Shown piece after piece: positions 10,676-19,406 of a DNA stretch of 39,916 nt. The first letter of the stretch is position 1. Each line of letters starts with the position of its first letter. The translations under genes were made by a program, and so were the position numbers. The DNA comes from Pseudomonas sp. TH10 (GTDB taxonomy: Bacteria > Pseudomonadota > Gammaproteobacteria > Pseudomonadales > Pseudomonadaceae), in contig NZ_JAEKEG010000177.1 in the NCBI RefSeq assembly GCF_016651255.1, positions 1-39,916 on the forward strand. Direction: 5' to 3'. Below the pieces are notes generated by a model, which was given only the letters and a program-made list of their open reading frames with translations, searched no databases and was not told the DNA's origin.

Positions 10676-11332
10676 ATGAATCGATTCGCACCCTGCGCAA
10701 TGCTGACGCTGTGCCTGCTTGCTGCCGGCATCAGCCAGGCCATGGCCCATTCGGCGGATGAACACGCCGGCCATGACATGCCCGCCAAAAGTGCTACCTC
10801 CGAAAGCGCCCAGGTGAAGTTCGCCGACGTCGCTCTGGTGGACCAGACGGGCAAAGCAGTGCGCCTGGAACAAGACCTGGTGAGCAACAAGATCGTGGTC
10901 ATGAGTTTCATCTACACCAGCTGCACCACGGTCTGCCCGGTGGTGTCCTCGATCATGGGCAAGGTACAGAAGCAACTCGGCGCGCGGGTCGGCACCGAGG
11001 TGCAGCTGGTGTCGATCAGCATCGACCCGCAACGCGACGATGCCACGCGGCTGAATGAATACGCCCGCTCGTTCCAGAACGGCCCCGGCTGGAGCTGGCT
11101 GACCGGCTCTACCCAGTCGGTCGCCGAAACCCTCAAGGGCCTGGGCACGTTCAACGGCGACTTGAAAAGCCATGCGCCGCTGATTCTGGTGGGCGATGGC
11201 AACAGCCGGCACTGGACCCGCTACTACGGTTTCACCGACCCGGCCGTGCTCACCCGCGAAGTGGAAAAACTCAGCGGCGAACGCAATGCCCACGCCAAAC
11301 ACACCGCCATTGCCATGGAGCAGCACCCATGA
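10676..11332 (+). CDS. SCO1/SenC family copper chaperone (first copy)
   Basis: Thioredoxin-fold protein of the SCO family, which carries copper to cuproenzymes or reduces their cysteines in the periplasm. It has a signal peptide (to SQAMA), then a His/Met-rich linker (HSADEHAGHDMP) that could hold copper. The SCO site CTTVCP follows at about residues 82-87, with the later conserved region SISIDPQRDD. The expected third ligand His is probably in LKSHAPLI. The start at 10676 follows AGAGG; an in-frame ATG two codons earlier is possible. About 218 residues. It overlaps the next gene by ATGA. With the second SCO gene it probably supplies MnxG with copper. Confidence 0.88.
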   Translation: MNRFAPCAMLTLCLLAAGISQAMAHSADEHAGHDMPAKSATSESAQVKFADVALVDQTGKAVRLEQDLVSNKIVVMSFIYTSCTTVCPVVSSIMGKVQKQLGARVGTEVQLVSISIDPQRDDATRLNEYARSFQNGPGWSWLTGSTQSVAETLKGLGTFNGDLKSHAPLILVGDGNSRHWTRYYGFTDPAVLTREVEKLSGERNAHAKHTAIAMEQHP

Positions 11333-11958
11333 GGACTTTCGACCGTATCGCCTTGAGCCTGTGCCTGGGCCTCTTCAGCTCGCTGGCGCTTGCCCATGAG
11401 GGCCACCAGGAACCCGCACCTGCGACTCCCGCCACGCCCGCCGCGCAACCGGCCAGCGGCACGCGCGACGCCAAAACCTGGTTCACCGACACCCCGTTGC
11501 AGGACCAGAATGGCCAGACCCTGCGGTTCTACAGCGACGCGCTGCAAAACCGGGTGGTGCTGCTCAACGTGATTTTCACCAGTTGCAATGATGCCTGTCC
11601 GCTGATCACCCAAAAACTCAAGGAAGTTCGCGAAGTCCTGGGCGACAAGGCCGAGGGCATCACCTTTATCTCCCTTACCAGTGATCCGCTGCGGGACACC
11701 CCGGCGGTACTCAAGGCTTACACCTTGAAACAAGGGGTAGAAGACCCCCACTGGCTTTTTCTAACGGGCGACAAGGCCCAGATGGACCTGGTACTGGGGC
11801 GCATCGGCCAGATCGTGCCGACCCCGGAACAGCACTCCACGCAACTGATCGTCGGTGACGTGGCCAACAAGCGCTGGAGCAAGATTCGTCCCGATGCCCC
11901 GGCCGCCGCCATTGCCCAGCGCTTGCAGTTGCTGACAATGCCCCTGGTCGGCCGTTGA
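11329..11958 (+). CDS. SCO1/SenC family copper chaperone (second copy)
   Basis: Second SCO-type periplasmic protein, translationally coupled to the first by an ATGA overlap. A signal peptide ends near SSLALA and is followed by HEGHQEP and a Pro/Ala linker. The metal/redox site is CNDACP, in NVIFTSCNDACPLITQKL, and is followed by SLTSDPLRDTPAVLKAY. The late His is in PEQHSTQLIVGD. About 209 residues, normal for SCO proteins. It differs clearly from the first copy, so this is an old duplication rather than a recent one. Likely role: copper delivery or thiol reduction during oxidase maturation. Confidence 0.88.
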   Translation: MRTFDRIALSLCLGLFSSLALAHEGHQEPAPATPATPAAQPASGTRDAKTWFTDTPLQDQNGQTLRFYSDALQNRVVLLNVIFTSCNDACPLITQKLKEVREVLGDKAEGITFISLTSDPLRDTPAVLKAYTLKQGVEDPHWLFLTGDKAQMDLVLGRIGQIVPTPEQHSTQLIVGDVANKRWSKIRPDAPAAAIAQRLQLLTMPLVGR

Positions 11959-11967
11959 GCGCGCGCC

Positions 11968-13517
11968 ATGAAAACCTCCCTCGTCCTCGGCCTGCTGCTC
12001 CTGTGCGGTCTGCACCTCGGCGCCCAGGCGCTGCCGCTGACCCCCAGCGAAAGCGCCGGTAAACGGCTGTATCGCGAGGGGCTGTCGGCCAGTGGCGAGC
12101 CCATCATGGCGCGGGTCGGTGCGGCGGGCATGCTACTGCCCGCCACCAGCCTGCCTTGCGCCAATTGCCATGGCGCCGACGGCGTGGGACGACCCGAAGG
12201 CGGGGTGCGACCGCCGGATTTGAGTTGGCCGCGGCTCAGCAGCACCTATGGCCAGCAACAGGTCAACGGCCGCGACTACCCGGCCTATACCGACGCCAGC
12301 CTGGCCAAAGCCATTCAGGAAGGCCGCGATCCCGGCGACAATCGACTCGACCCGGCGATGCCCAGGTTTGTCCTGTCGATGAACGATCAGCGCAACCTCA
12401 CCGCCTATCTCAAGCGCGTGGCCGAAGACCGCGACCCTGGCCTCGACCCGGCCACCGTGCACCTGGGTACGCTGTTGCCAGCTTCCGGGCCGTTGGGCGA
12501 GGAGGGGGCCACGGTGGCGGCGGTGCTCAAGGGCAGCGTGGCGCGTATCAACGAAGCCGGTGGTATCCACGGCCGGCAGCTGCGCCTGACCATTCTCGAC
12601 CCGGGGCCGGACCGCGCCAGTGCCGCGCAGGCGCTGGACCGCCTGATTGACCAGGAACAGGTATTCGCCCTGATCGCGCCCCTGGTGCCGGCACTGGACG
12701 CAGACCTGTCCACTCGTCTGGAACGCGCCGGCGTGCCGCTGATCGGTCCCTTGTCTCTGCTGGGAACAGCCCAGGCCAGCCGGCAGATTTTCGAGCCCTT
12801 GCCGGGTTTGCGCGAGCAACTGATCGCCTTGGCCGACTACGCCACCGAACAGCTCAAAGTGCTGCAGGGGCCCACGCTGATCACCTACCCGGACGAAGCC
12901 GGCCAGCGCCTGGCGGCCCAGAACCTGAGCCGGTATCTGCAGGATCACGCCTGGCAGAAAGTACGCCTGCAAGCCTACGACCCGGCCAGCGAAGAAGTGC
13001 CGCTAGGCTCGCGTTCGGTGTTTTACCTGGGCAGCGGCGCCGGTTTCAGTCGCCTGGCCGAGCGCCTGCAAGTGGCCGGGCAGGTGCCGTATCTGTTCGC
13101 CACCTCGAATCAGGTGGCGGGGGACCTGCTGCAGGTGCCCAGTGGTTTTTCCCGGCGAGTGTTCCTGGCGTATCCGTTTGTGCCCAGTGACTGGACCGTT
13201 GCTGGCCGCCTGGCCCTGACGCAGGTGCGCGCCAACCAGGGCCTGGGCGGCCAGCACGCGGTGCTGCAAGTGGGCGCCTACAGCTCGATGCTGCTGCTCA
13301 GCGAGGGCCTGAAACAGGCCGGGCGCGACACCAGCCGCGAGAAGCTGGTCGACGCCCTCGAAGGCCTGCACGACTTCGATACCGGGCTGACGCCCTTGAT
13401 CAGCTTTGGCCCTGGCCGCCGCCTGGCCTGAGCGGCGCCCATGTGGTGACCGTGGATCTGCCTGACCAGCGTTTCTACCTGGTAGCGCCCTATAGACCGA
13501 TAGCAGCGATGCCCTGA
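11968..13517 (+). CDS. Cytochrome c fused to a type 1 periplasmic-binding domain (one frameshift)
   Basis: Exported two-domain protein. The signal peptide ends near GAQA. The N-terminal part is a small c-type cytochrome with the heme site CANCH (in LPCANCHGADGVG, about residues 64-68) and a probable Met ligand in DPAMPRF. From about residue 165 the rest resembles branched-chain-amino-acid-type ABC substrate-binding proteins (GTLLPASGPLGEEGATVAAVLKG; ARINEAGGIHGRQLRL). A base is missing near 13425-13430; without correction the product stops at 13431. With correction it ends VDLPDQRFYLVAPYRPIAAMP, about 516 residues. No ABC permease genes are nearby, so the binding domain probably senses or binds something rather than feeding a transporter. 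It could accept electrons in Mn oxidation, which is inference. Confidence 0.82.
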
Positions 13518-13530
13518 ACGGAGGCTCATC

Positions 13531-14484
13531 ATGAAACTCAACACCTGGTTGCTCCTGCTGACCCTGTCGGTGCCGGTGAGTTACGCCAGCACCGGCCCGA
13601 TCGCGGCGCGGGTCAATGGCGAGGAAATATCCGAATTTCGCCTGGAACGCTATTTCGCCGAGTTCCTCGAGGACCAGGGCCGGGCATTGGGCAGCATTCG
13701 CAATCCCAAGGCCTACAAGCAACTGCGGCAAAAGGCCCTGGACGCCCTGATCGACAAGGAACTGCTGTGGCAAGAAGCCGTCAAGCGCGGCGTGGTGATC
13801 AGCGACGCACAGGTGCAGGGCCAGGTCGACCAGGCTCGCCAGGCCATCGGCGGCCCCGAGGTGTTCGCCCGGCGCCTGAACGATGCCGGTTTTGACGAAG
13901 CCAGCTTCATCGAGTACACCCGGCGTGACATGGCGGCGCAGCAGGTATTTGCCGAACTGACCAAGGTGGCCGAGCCCGACGAGAAAGCGGTGCGGGCTTT
14001 TTACGAGGAACACCGCAGCGAAATGGGCCGGCCCGAGGAAGTACAGGCGCGGCATATCCTGGTGAAGGTCCCTGAAGGCGCAGATACCGCGACAATTGAA
14101 GCAGCGCGTCTACGCTTGGTAGACATGCGGTTGAAAATCGTTAACGGTGCCGAATTTGCCAGTATTGCCAAAAGTGCTTCAGAGGATGCTTCCGCCAGCA
14201 GCGGCGGGGACCTGGGATATTTCCCCAAGGGCCGCATGTTCCCTGAATTCGAAGCGACAGCCTTTGCCATGGCACCGGGTGACCTCAGCGAGCCGGTACG
14301 CACTCCGGTGGGCTGGCACCTCATTTATTTACAGAACCGTAGCGAGCCCGCCGATGTCTCAGAAGAACAGGGACTGGAAATGGTCAGGGCTTACCTTGCT
14401 CGACAGCAACAGGTTGCCATTCGTGGCGAAGTGCTTGCGCAGCTGCGGTCGAGCAATCGAATTGAACGGATTGACGACGATTAA
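13531..14484 (+). CDS. Periplasmic parvulin-type peptidyl-prolyl isomerase (PpiC/SurA-like)
   Basis: Exported folding helper. It has a signal peptide (MKLNTWLLLLTLSVPVSYA), a SurA-N-like helical chaperone region at residues 22-165 and a parvulin domain from about 170. Parvulin hallmarks are VQARHILVKVPEGAD, SGGDLGYFPKGRMFPEFEATAFAM and GDLSEPVRTPVGWHLIYL. About 317 residues and intact. The start at 13531 has GGAGG 6 bases upstream. It is the last gene of the mnxG operon. A dedicated isomerase would suit folding of the roughly 1940-residue MnxG or of exported amyloid or Ig proteins, but the client is unknown. Confidence 0.88.
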   Translation: MKLNTWLLLLTLSVPVSYASTGPIAARVNGEEISEFRLERYFAEFLEDQGRALGSIRNPKAYKQLRQKALDALIDKELLWQEAVKRGVVISDAQVQGQVDQARQAIGGPEVFARRLNDAGFDEASFIEYTRRDMAAQQVFAELTKVAEPDEKAVRAFYEEHRSEMGRPEEVQARHILVKVPEGADTATIEAARLRLVDMRLKIVNGAEFASIAKSASEDASASSGGDLGYFPKGRMFPEFEATAFAMAPGDLSEPVRTPVGWHLIYLQNRSEPADVSEEQGLEMVRAYLARQQQVAIRGEVLAQLRSSNRIERIDDD

Positions 14485-14490
14485 AGTTTG

Positions 14491-14508
14491 TTCCCCAATA
14501 GTGGGGAA
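14491..14508. promoter_or_regulatory. Inverted repeat, candidate MnxR enhancer site of the receiver/T2SS/csg operon
   Basis: TTCCCCAATAGTGGGGAA differs from the mnxG site only in the middle bases, with identical 7-base arms and a 4-base centre. It starts 7 bases after the ppiC stop codon and lies about 127 bases upstream of the next sigma-54 promoter. It lacks a T-run, which argues against a terminator. Confidence 0.68.
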
Positions 14509-14634
14509 AAGCTTCAGGGTGAATCCGTGCACTTGCCCCGGCTTTGGGGGGCACTTGGCGGTGGTGTGCTCGGACAAAAAAGGTTTTTCATGAATATCAA
14601 CTACATGCAGTGGTGAAAACATCCGCGCCGAGTC

Positions 14635-14650
14635 TGGCATGAAGTGTGCG
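14635..14650 (+). promoter_or_regulatory. Sigma-54 promoter of the receiver/T2SS/csg operon
   Basis: TGGCATGAAGTGTGCG has the invariant GG and GC 12 bases apart and matches TGGCACG-N4-TTGCW except at three less conserved positions. It lies about 67 bases before the TTG start of the receiver gene, downstream of the inverted repeat at 14491. Confidence 0.6.
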
Positions 14651-14716
14651 TTAGCCTGATTGAGGCGGCACTCTGCCAGGTTCGAGATTCGGACCTGCGG
14701 TTACAAGGAGTCCACC

Positions 14717-15235
14717 TTGTTAAACAAAGTACTGGTTGTTGAAGACGAACAGCTCCTTGCACAAAACCTCCAGGATTACCTGCAGGCGCAAGGGCTGGAA
14801 GTCCGGATAGCACACGAAGGTGCCAAAGCCATCGGCGAAGCCGCTGATTTTGCCCCCGATGTGATGGTGTTCGATTACCGCTTGCCCGATATGGAAGGTT
14901 TTGACGTTCTCGAACAAGTCCGCCAGAACAGGAATTGTCATTGTGTACTGATTACAGGGCACCCAACCGCTGAAGTCTGTGAGCGGGCCCGGCAACTTGG
15001 AGTCAGTCACATCCTGTTCAAGCCGTTTCCTTTGGCGGAGCTGGCCCGGGCCGTTTGTGACCTTCTGGGGATGGAGCGCCGAACGAACACTGCTACAGGA
15101 TTCGTCGAACGACGCCAGAGCAGGACCGAAAGTTTCCCGCTGCAATTGTACGACGGAAGCTGGGTGCTGGTGGATCGCCGAAGAAACTCGAACTCCATGG
15201 CACCAGACGACGAACAATTGCTCACCGGGGAGTAA
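14717..15235 (+). CDS. Single-domain response regulator (CheY-like receiver with short tail)
   Basis: Receiver-domain protein of about 172 residues with the acidic pocket E9/D10, phospho-acceptor D53 (VMVFDYRLPDMEG), T80 and K102 (ILFKPFP). No DNA-binding or enzymatic domain follows, only a basic tail of about 45 residues. The start is TTG at 14717, chosen because AAGGAG lies 7 bases upstream and LNKVLVVEDE is the normal beginning of a receiver. Its N-terminus resembles that of MnxR (LLVEDDELLAEN versus VVEDEQLLAQN). It may compete with MnxR for phosphate from MnxS1/MnxS2, or control the secretion ATPase gene that follows. Neither has been shown. Confidence 0.85.
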   Translation: MLNKVLVVEDEQLLAQNLQDYLQAQGLEVRIAHEGAKAIGEAADFAPDVMVFDYRLPDMEGFDVLEQVRQNRNCHCVLITGHPTAEVCERARQLGVSHILFKPFPLAELARAVCDLLGMERRTNTATGFVERRQSRTESFPLQLYDGSWVLVDRRRNSNSMAPDDEQLLTGE

Positions 15236-15317
15236 TGACGCGACAAGTCGTTCCGGACCCCCGTAACTGCTCGCCGCGTCGACAGGGCTCAAAGCCCCCG
15301 GCGTTGGAGAGCATGCC

Positions 15318-17024
15318 ATGGACCGTCTATCCCTAGCCGTAGAACCGGCGCTGCTGGACACCGTACCGTCGCGTTTTTCCAGTGAACAACTGGCCCAGGC
15401 CCGCTCCCGCGCGGCCACTTCCGGCGAACGGGTGCTGGAAGCACTTGGGGTGTTGAGTGAACTGGCCCCCATGCCCTTCATCGAATGCCTGGGCACTACC
15501 CTGCATTACCCGGTGCTCGACACCGACACGCTGTTCAAGGCCACCCCGGTATTCGACCGGGTCACCCTGGCCCAATGCCTCAAGCGCGAATTTATCCTGC
15601 TGCGTCACGAAGAGACGGTCATTGGCGTGTTCGCCGACCCCTTCGACAGCGCGCGCCTGGCCTGGATCGACGACTGCCTGCACGGCGCGCCGTTGTACCT
15701 GGTGCACGCCGATGACCTCAAGGCCTACCTGGCCCGCCACGAGGAAAGCTTTCACGCGGTTGAATCGCTCAATGCCCAGGCCGACTCAGGGGTGGAAATC
15801 GACAAGCTGCAAAGCCTGTCCCTGACCAGCATCAGCGAGGACGCCAGCGTCGTGGTCAAGCTGGTCAACTCGACCCTCTACGACGCGCTGAAGATGCACG
15901 CCAGCGACATCCACCTGGGCACCACCGGCAGCGGCCTGGTGATCAAGTACCGCATCGACGGCGTGCTCAACAATATCAGCAAGATCCAGGGCACCGAGTT
16001 CGCCGAGCAGGTGCTCTCGCGGGTCAAGGTCATGGCCGAACTGGACATCGGCGAAAAACGCGTGCCCCAGGATGGCCGTTTCAAGATCGGTATCAGCGGG
16101 CGGCAGATCGACTTCCGTGTGTCCATCATGCCCAGCATCTTTGGCGAGGACGCGGTGCTGCGGGTACTGGACAAACAGGACCTGGCCGACAAGGTCAGTG
16201 GCGTGCAGTTGCAGGCCCTGGGCTTTGAAGACGAAACCCTGCGCCAACTGCGCCGCCTGGCGTCCGAACCCTACGGCATGGTGCTGGTGACCGGTCCCAC
16301 CGGCAGCGGCAAGACCACCACGCTCTACGCCATGATCACCGAGATCAACCACGGCGTGGACAAGATCATCACCATCGAAGACCCGGTGGAGTACCAACTG
16401 CCGGGTGTGCTGCAGATTCCTGTGAACGAGAAGAAGGGCCTGACCTTCGCCCGGGGGCTGCGCTCGATCCTGCGCCACGACCCGGACAAGATCATGGTCG
16501 GCGAAATCCGTGACCCGGACACCGCGCAGATTGCCGTGCAATCGGCACTCACCGGGCACCTGGTGTTCACCACCATCCACGCCAACAACGTGTTCGACGT
16601 GATTGGCCGTTTCACCCAGATGGAAATCGACCCCTACAGCCTGGTTTCGGCGCTCAACGCGGTGCTGGCGCAACGGCTGATCCGCCTGGTCTGCGCCAGC
16701 TGCAGCGCGCCGCATTTCCCCACTGATGACGAGTTGCACCTCTCGGGGCTCGACCCGCAACAGGTGACCGATTTCCACTTCGTGCACGGCAAGGGCTGCG
16801 GCCACTGCCGGGGCACCGGGTATCGCGGGCGTACCGCGATCGCCGAGCTGCTGCACCTGGACGACGAGCTGCGGCAGATGATCGTCGAGCGCCAACCGAT
16901 TTCGAAAATCAAGGCCCATGCCTGCAAACGTGGCTTGCGCCTGCTGCGCGAGTCGGCCCTGGAACTGGTGCAGGAAGGGCGGACCACGCTCGAGGAGATC
17001 AATCGTGTCACTTTTGTCTCGTGA
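15318..17024 (+). CDS. gspE: Type II secretion / type IV pilus assembly ATPase GspE
   Basis: Cytoplasmic hexameric ATPase that drives pseudopilus assembly. It has an N-terminal T2SSE_N-like domain (about 1-150) and an ATPase core with Walker A GPTGSGKTT at 326-334. It also has the Asp box ITIEDPVEYQLP, the Walker B region RSILRHDPDKIMVGEIRD and the His box LTGHLVFTTIHANN. A zinc-binding tetracysteine set is present at C459, C462, C494 and C497. 568 residues and intact. The ATG at 15318 has TTGGAG upstream. It opens a run of tightly coupled secretion genes and overlaps the next gene by 20 bases. Confidence 0.93.
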   Translation: MDRLSLAVEPALLDTVPSRFSSEQLAQARSRAATSGERVLEALGVLSELAPMPFIECLGTTLHYPVLDTDTLFKATPVFDRVTLAQCLKREFILLRHEETVIGVFADPFDSARLAWIDDCLHGAPLYLVHADDLKAYLARHEESFHAVESLNAQADSGVEIDKLQSLSLTSISEDASVVVKLVNSTLYDALKMHASDIHLGTTGSGLVIKYRIDGVLNNISKIQGTEFAEQVLSRVKVMAELDIGEKRVPQDGRFKIGISGRQIDFRVSIMPSIFGEDAVLRVLDKQDLADKVSGVQLQALGFEDETLRQLRRLASEPYGMVLVTGPTGSGKTTTLYAMITEINHGVDKIITIEDPVEYQLPGVLQIPVNEKKGLTFARGLRSILRHDPDKIMVGEIRDPDTAQIAVQSALTGHLVFTTIHANNVFDVIGRFTQMEIDPYSLVSALNAVLAQRLIRLVCASCSAPHFPTDDELHLSGLDPQQVTDFHFVHGKGCGHCRGTGYRGRTAIAELLHLDDELRQMIVERQPISKIKAHACKRGLRLLRESALELVQEGRTTLEEINRVTFVS

Positions 17025-17808
17025 TCGTTTTGTCGCCGTACTCGGCGCCAGTGGCGTTGGCCTGGGCCGGCGCCAGGGCAGCGACACCCTGTGGCTGGGC
17101 AGCGTCGGTTTCATCGACGAAGGCTTCCATGCCTGGGCCGTCGCCCTGGAAACCCTCGACCGCCTGCTGGGCGAACATGCCGCTGCCGGTGCGCAGTTGA
17201 GCGTGGTCGTGTCGGGGCACTTCAGCCGCTTCTGCCTGGTGCCGTGGAGCGATCAGATCAACAGCCCCGAGGAACTGCGTGGCTTCGCCCAACTGTGCTT
17301 CGAAGACCTTTACGGTGTGCCGACGCAGCCCTGGAACCTGGTGTTGTCGGCCGAGCCTGCGGGTTACGACCGCATCGCTGCCGCGCTGCCGCAGGACCTG
17401 CTCGAGCGCCTGCGGACGCTGGCCAGCGCCTGGGGCCTGAAGCTGCGCTCGGTGCAGCCCTACCTGATGGCCGCTTTCAATCACTTCGATTCGAGCTTCG
17501 ACGCCGGCGATTTTCTCTTCGTGGTCGCCGAGCCGGTGCGCAGCGTGTTGCTGGTGGCGCGGGAAGGGCGTTGGGCTTCGGTGCGTTCGGTGGGCAGCAG
17601 TGACAGCGATGCCGCACTGGCGGCGCTGATCGGTCGTGAAAGCCAGCTGCAAGCCTCCACCAGCGACCGCCCGCTGAATGTTTACCTGCATGCGCCGGCA
17701 CGCATCGATTCGCACCCCGAGGTGCCGGGTGTTCACCTGCGCACCCTTGAAGAGGACCGGACAGCCGTACGCGACAGCCTGTACGTCATGTCCCGGGCGG
17801 TGGCCTGA
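17005..17808 (+). CDS. PilM/GspL-like actin-fold assembly protein
   Basis: Probable cytoplasmic assembly-platform protein of PilM or GspL cytoplasmic-domain type. The assignment rests mainly on gene order (ATPase, this gene, PilN-like, PilO-like, PilP-like, secretin) and on weak features such as VAVLGASGVGLGRRQG near the start and FLFVVAEPVRSVLLVAREGRW in the second half. The start is GTG at 17005, with GAGGAG 7-10 bases upstream, inside the end of gspE. About 267 residues, shorter than typical PilM. No transmembrane segment is evident. The next ATG is one base after its stop codon. Confidence 0.62.
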   Translation: MSLLSRDRFVAVLGASGVGLGRRQGSDTLWLGSVGFIDEGFHAWAVALETLDRLLGEHAAAGAQLSVVVSGHFSRFCLVPWSDQINSPEELRGFAQLCFEDLYGVPTQPWNLVLSAEPAGYDRIAAALPQDLLERLRTLASAWGLKLRSVQPYLMAAFNHFDSSFDAGDFLFVVAEPVRSVLLVAREGRWASVRSVGSSDSDAALAALIGRESQLQASTSDRPLNVYLHAPARIDSHPEVPGVHLRTLEEDRTAVRDSLYVMSRAVA

Positions 17809-17809
17809 C

Positions 17810-18355
17810 ATGCGCGCCCTGATGCTCGACTTCCAGCCGCGTCGCCGTTCCGGTCCCTTGGGCTGGAGCCTGCTGGCCGCCGGCGTGGTGCTGGCGCTGA
17901 CTTGCTTGGCGCTCGGCCAGCACGTCAGCGACCAATCCAGCCAGCAGCAAGGTCACCTGCAAACGGCTCAGCGGGTACTGACCGGCGACACCGGTACCAA
18001 GCTCAGCCTGACCCCGGCGCAAATCCGCGAACAGGCTCAAAACCTGGCCGAAATGCGCAAGGTCTCGCAGCAGTTGCGCCGCCCCTGGGAGCACCTGTTC
18101 GCCACCCTGGAAAGTATGCCCCGGGACAACATTGCCCTGCTGACCCTGACCCCCGACGCTCGCAAGGGCCAGGTGCGCATCAGCGCTGAAGCGCGGGACC
18201 TGGAAGCGATGCTCGACTTCCACCGGCGCCTCGAAGCCAGCGACGAGCTGTCCGATGTGTCGCTGCTGAGCCACGAAATCGTCGCCAACGTGCCGGAGCA
18301 TCCGGTGCAATTCAACCTGTCGGCTACCTGGGAGATCGGCGATGCAAATCCCTAG
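17810..18355 (+). CDS. PilN-like inner-membrane assembly protein
   Basis: Bitopic protein with a short basic cytoplasmic N-terminus (MRALMLDFQPRRRSGP), one membrane segment at about residues 15-36 and a periplasmic part with a coiled-coil-like region. This is the PilN/GspL C-domain architecture. LDFQPRR resembles the short PilN N-terminal motif that contacts PilM. About 181 residues. It starts one base after the previous stop and overlaps the next gene by 14 bases. Expected to pair with the PilO-like product to link the cytoplasmic ring with the secretin. Confidence 0.65.
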   Translation: MRALMLDFQPRRRSGPLGWSLLAAGVVLALTCLALGQHVSDQSSQQQGHLQTAQRVLTGDTGTKLSLTPAQIREQAQNLAEMRKVSQQLRRPWEHLFATLESMPRDNIALLTLTPDARKGQVRISAEARDLEAMLDFHRRLEASDELSDVSLLSHEIVANVPEHPVQFNLSATWEIGDANP

Positions 18356-18890
18356 ATTGATCGTCCACGAATACCTGCTAGGCCTCGGTGTGCCCGGGCT
18401 TGCCGGTATTGCCCTGGTGCTGCTGGCGCTGGTGTATGGCCTGGCAGGTTTGCTGCCGGACTGGCAGTCGCTGCAACAGCTCAGCCAGCAGACCCGGGAA
18501 GCTGGCGAATACCTGGCCAAGGTTGAAGAGGGCAGCGTGGCTGCGCCAGTGGTGCCGCAGCGCCAGCTCGATGACTTCCGCAGCAAGTTGCCGTCACAGC
18601 CCCAGGCAACGGTTGCCATCGACAAGATCTACGCCCTGGCCGCCCAGGAACGTATCACCCTGGCCCGCGGTGAATACTCCCTGGGCATCGATCCCAAGAC
18701 CCACCTGGCGCGTTATCAGATCCTCCTGCCGGTGCGCGGCAGCTATCCGCAACTGCGGCGCTTCCTGCACGCCTTGCTCGGCCAACTGCCGGCCGTGGTG
18801 GTCGAGGACGTGGAGTTCCAGCGCAAGAAGATCGCCGACACCGACCTCACCGGGCGGATCCGCATGACCCTTTACCTGTCGAGGTCGTGA
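18342..18890 (+). CDS. PilO/GspM-like inner-membrane assembly protein
   Basis: Bitopic protein with one N-terminal membrane segment (GVPGLAGIALVLLALVYGLAG, about residues 16-37), a periplasmic helical region and a C-terminal ferredoxin-like fold typical of PilO/GspM (HLARYQILLPVRGSYPQLRRFLHALLGQLP). About 182 residues and intact. It overlaps both neighbours, with TGATG coupling to the following gene. Role inferred from architecture and position. Confidence 0.68.
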   Translation: MQIPRLIVHEYLLGLGVPGLAGIALVLLALVYGLAGLLPDWQSLQQLSQQTREAGEYLAKVEEGSVAAPVVPQRQLDDFRSKLPSQPQATVAIDKIYALAAQERITLARGEYSLGIDPKTHLARYQILLPVRGSYPQLRRFLHALLGQLPAVVVEDVEFQRKKIADTDLTGRIRMTLYLSRS

Positions 18891-19406
18891 TGAAAAGTCA
18901 ACGCGTAGTGGGCTGGCTGGCATTCCTCGGGGTTGCCGCAGCGCTCACCTGGGGGCGAGTTCTTCCAGTCGACAGAGGAGGGCGATGACACCGTCGCTGT
19001 CGTAGGCAGCCCGGCCAAAGCCAGGGTTAGCGGCGCCTTGCCGGCTGCCCCCGCTGCTGGCAAACCCGCGCAGATCAAGGACCTGAGCCCGGCCGGCGAC
19101 CTGTTCGCCGCCCGCAGCTGGAAAGCGGCGCCGACCCTCGCCGTCGTCACCGAACAACCCGTCAACGTCACCCCGGTGGTGCAAGCCCCTAGCGCACCGC
19201 CCATGCCTTTCCAGTTCGTGGGCAGGCTGGATGACCGTACCGATCTGCAGGTATTTCTGCAGAACGGCGAAAAAATATACGTCGTGCGCAAAGGGGACGT
19301 GATCGACGAAACGTGGCGGATCGAGGGCATTTCCGATGTGGAACTGAGCTTCGTTTACCTGCCTTTGCATTTGTCTCAGACGCTGTCTGTGGGGAGCACG
19401 CAATGA
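18890..19406 (+). CDS. PilP/GspC-like periplasmic linker protein (one frameshift)
   Basis: Small protein with one N-terminal membrane segment (RVVGWLAFLGVAAALTWG), a Pro/Ala-rich linker and a C-terminal beta domain. The ending PFQFVGRLDDRTDLQVFLQNGEKIYVVRKGDVIDETWRIEGI is the homology-region fold shared by PilP and GspC, which docks to the secretin. The run of five G at 18951-18955 has one G too many. Removing it joins TW to GEFFQSTEEGDD and gives about 171 residues. Its start overlaps the previous stop, and its stop overlaps the secretin start (ATGA). Confidence 0.75.
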
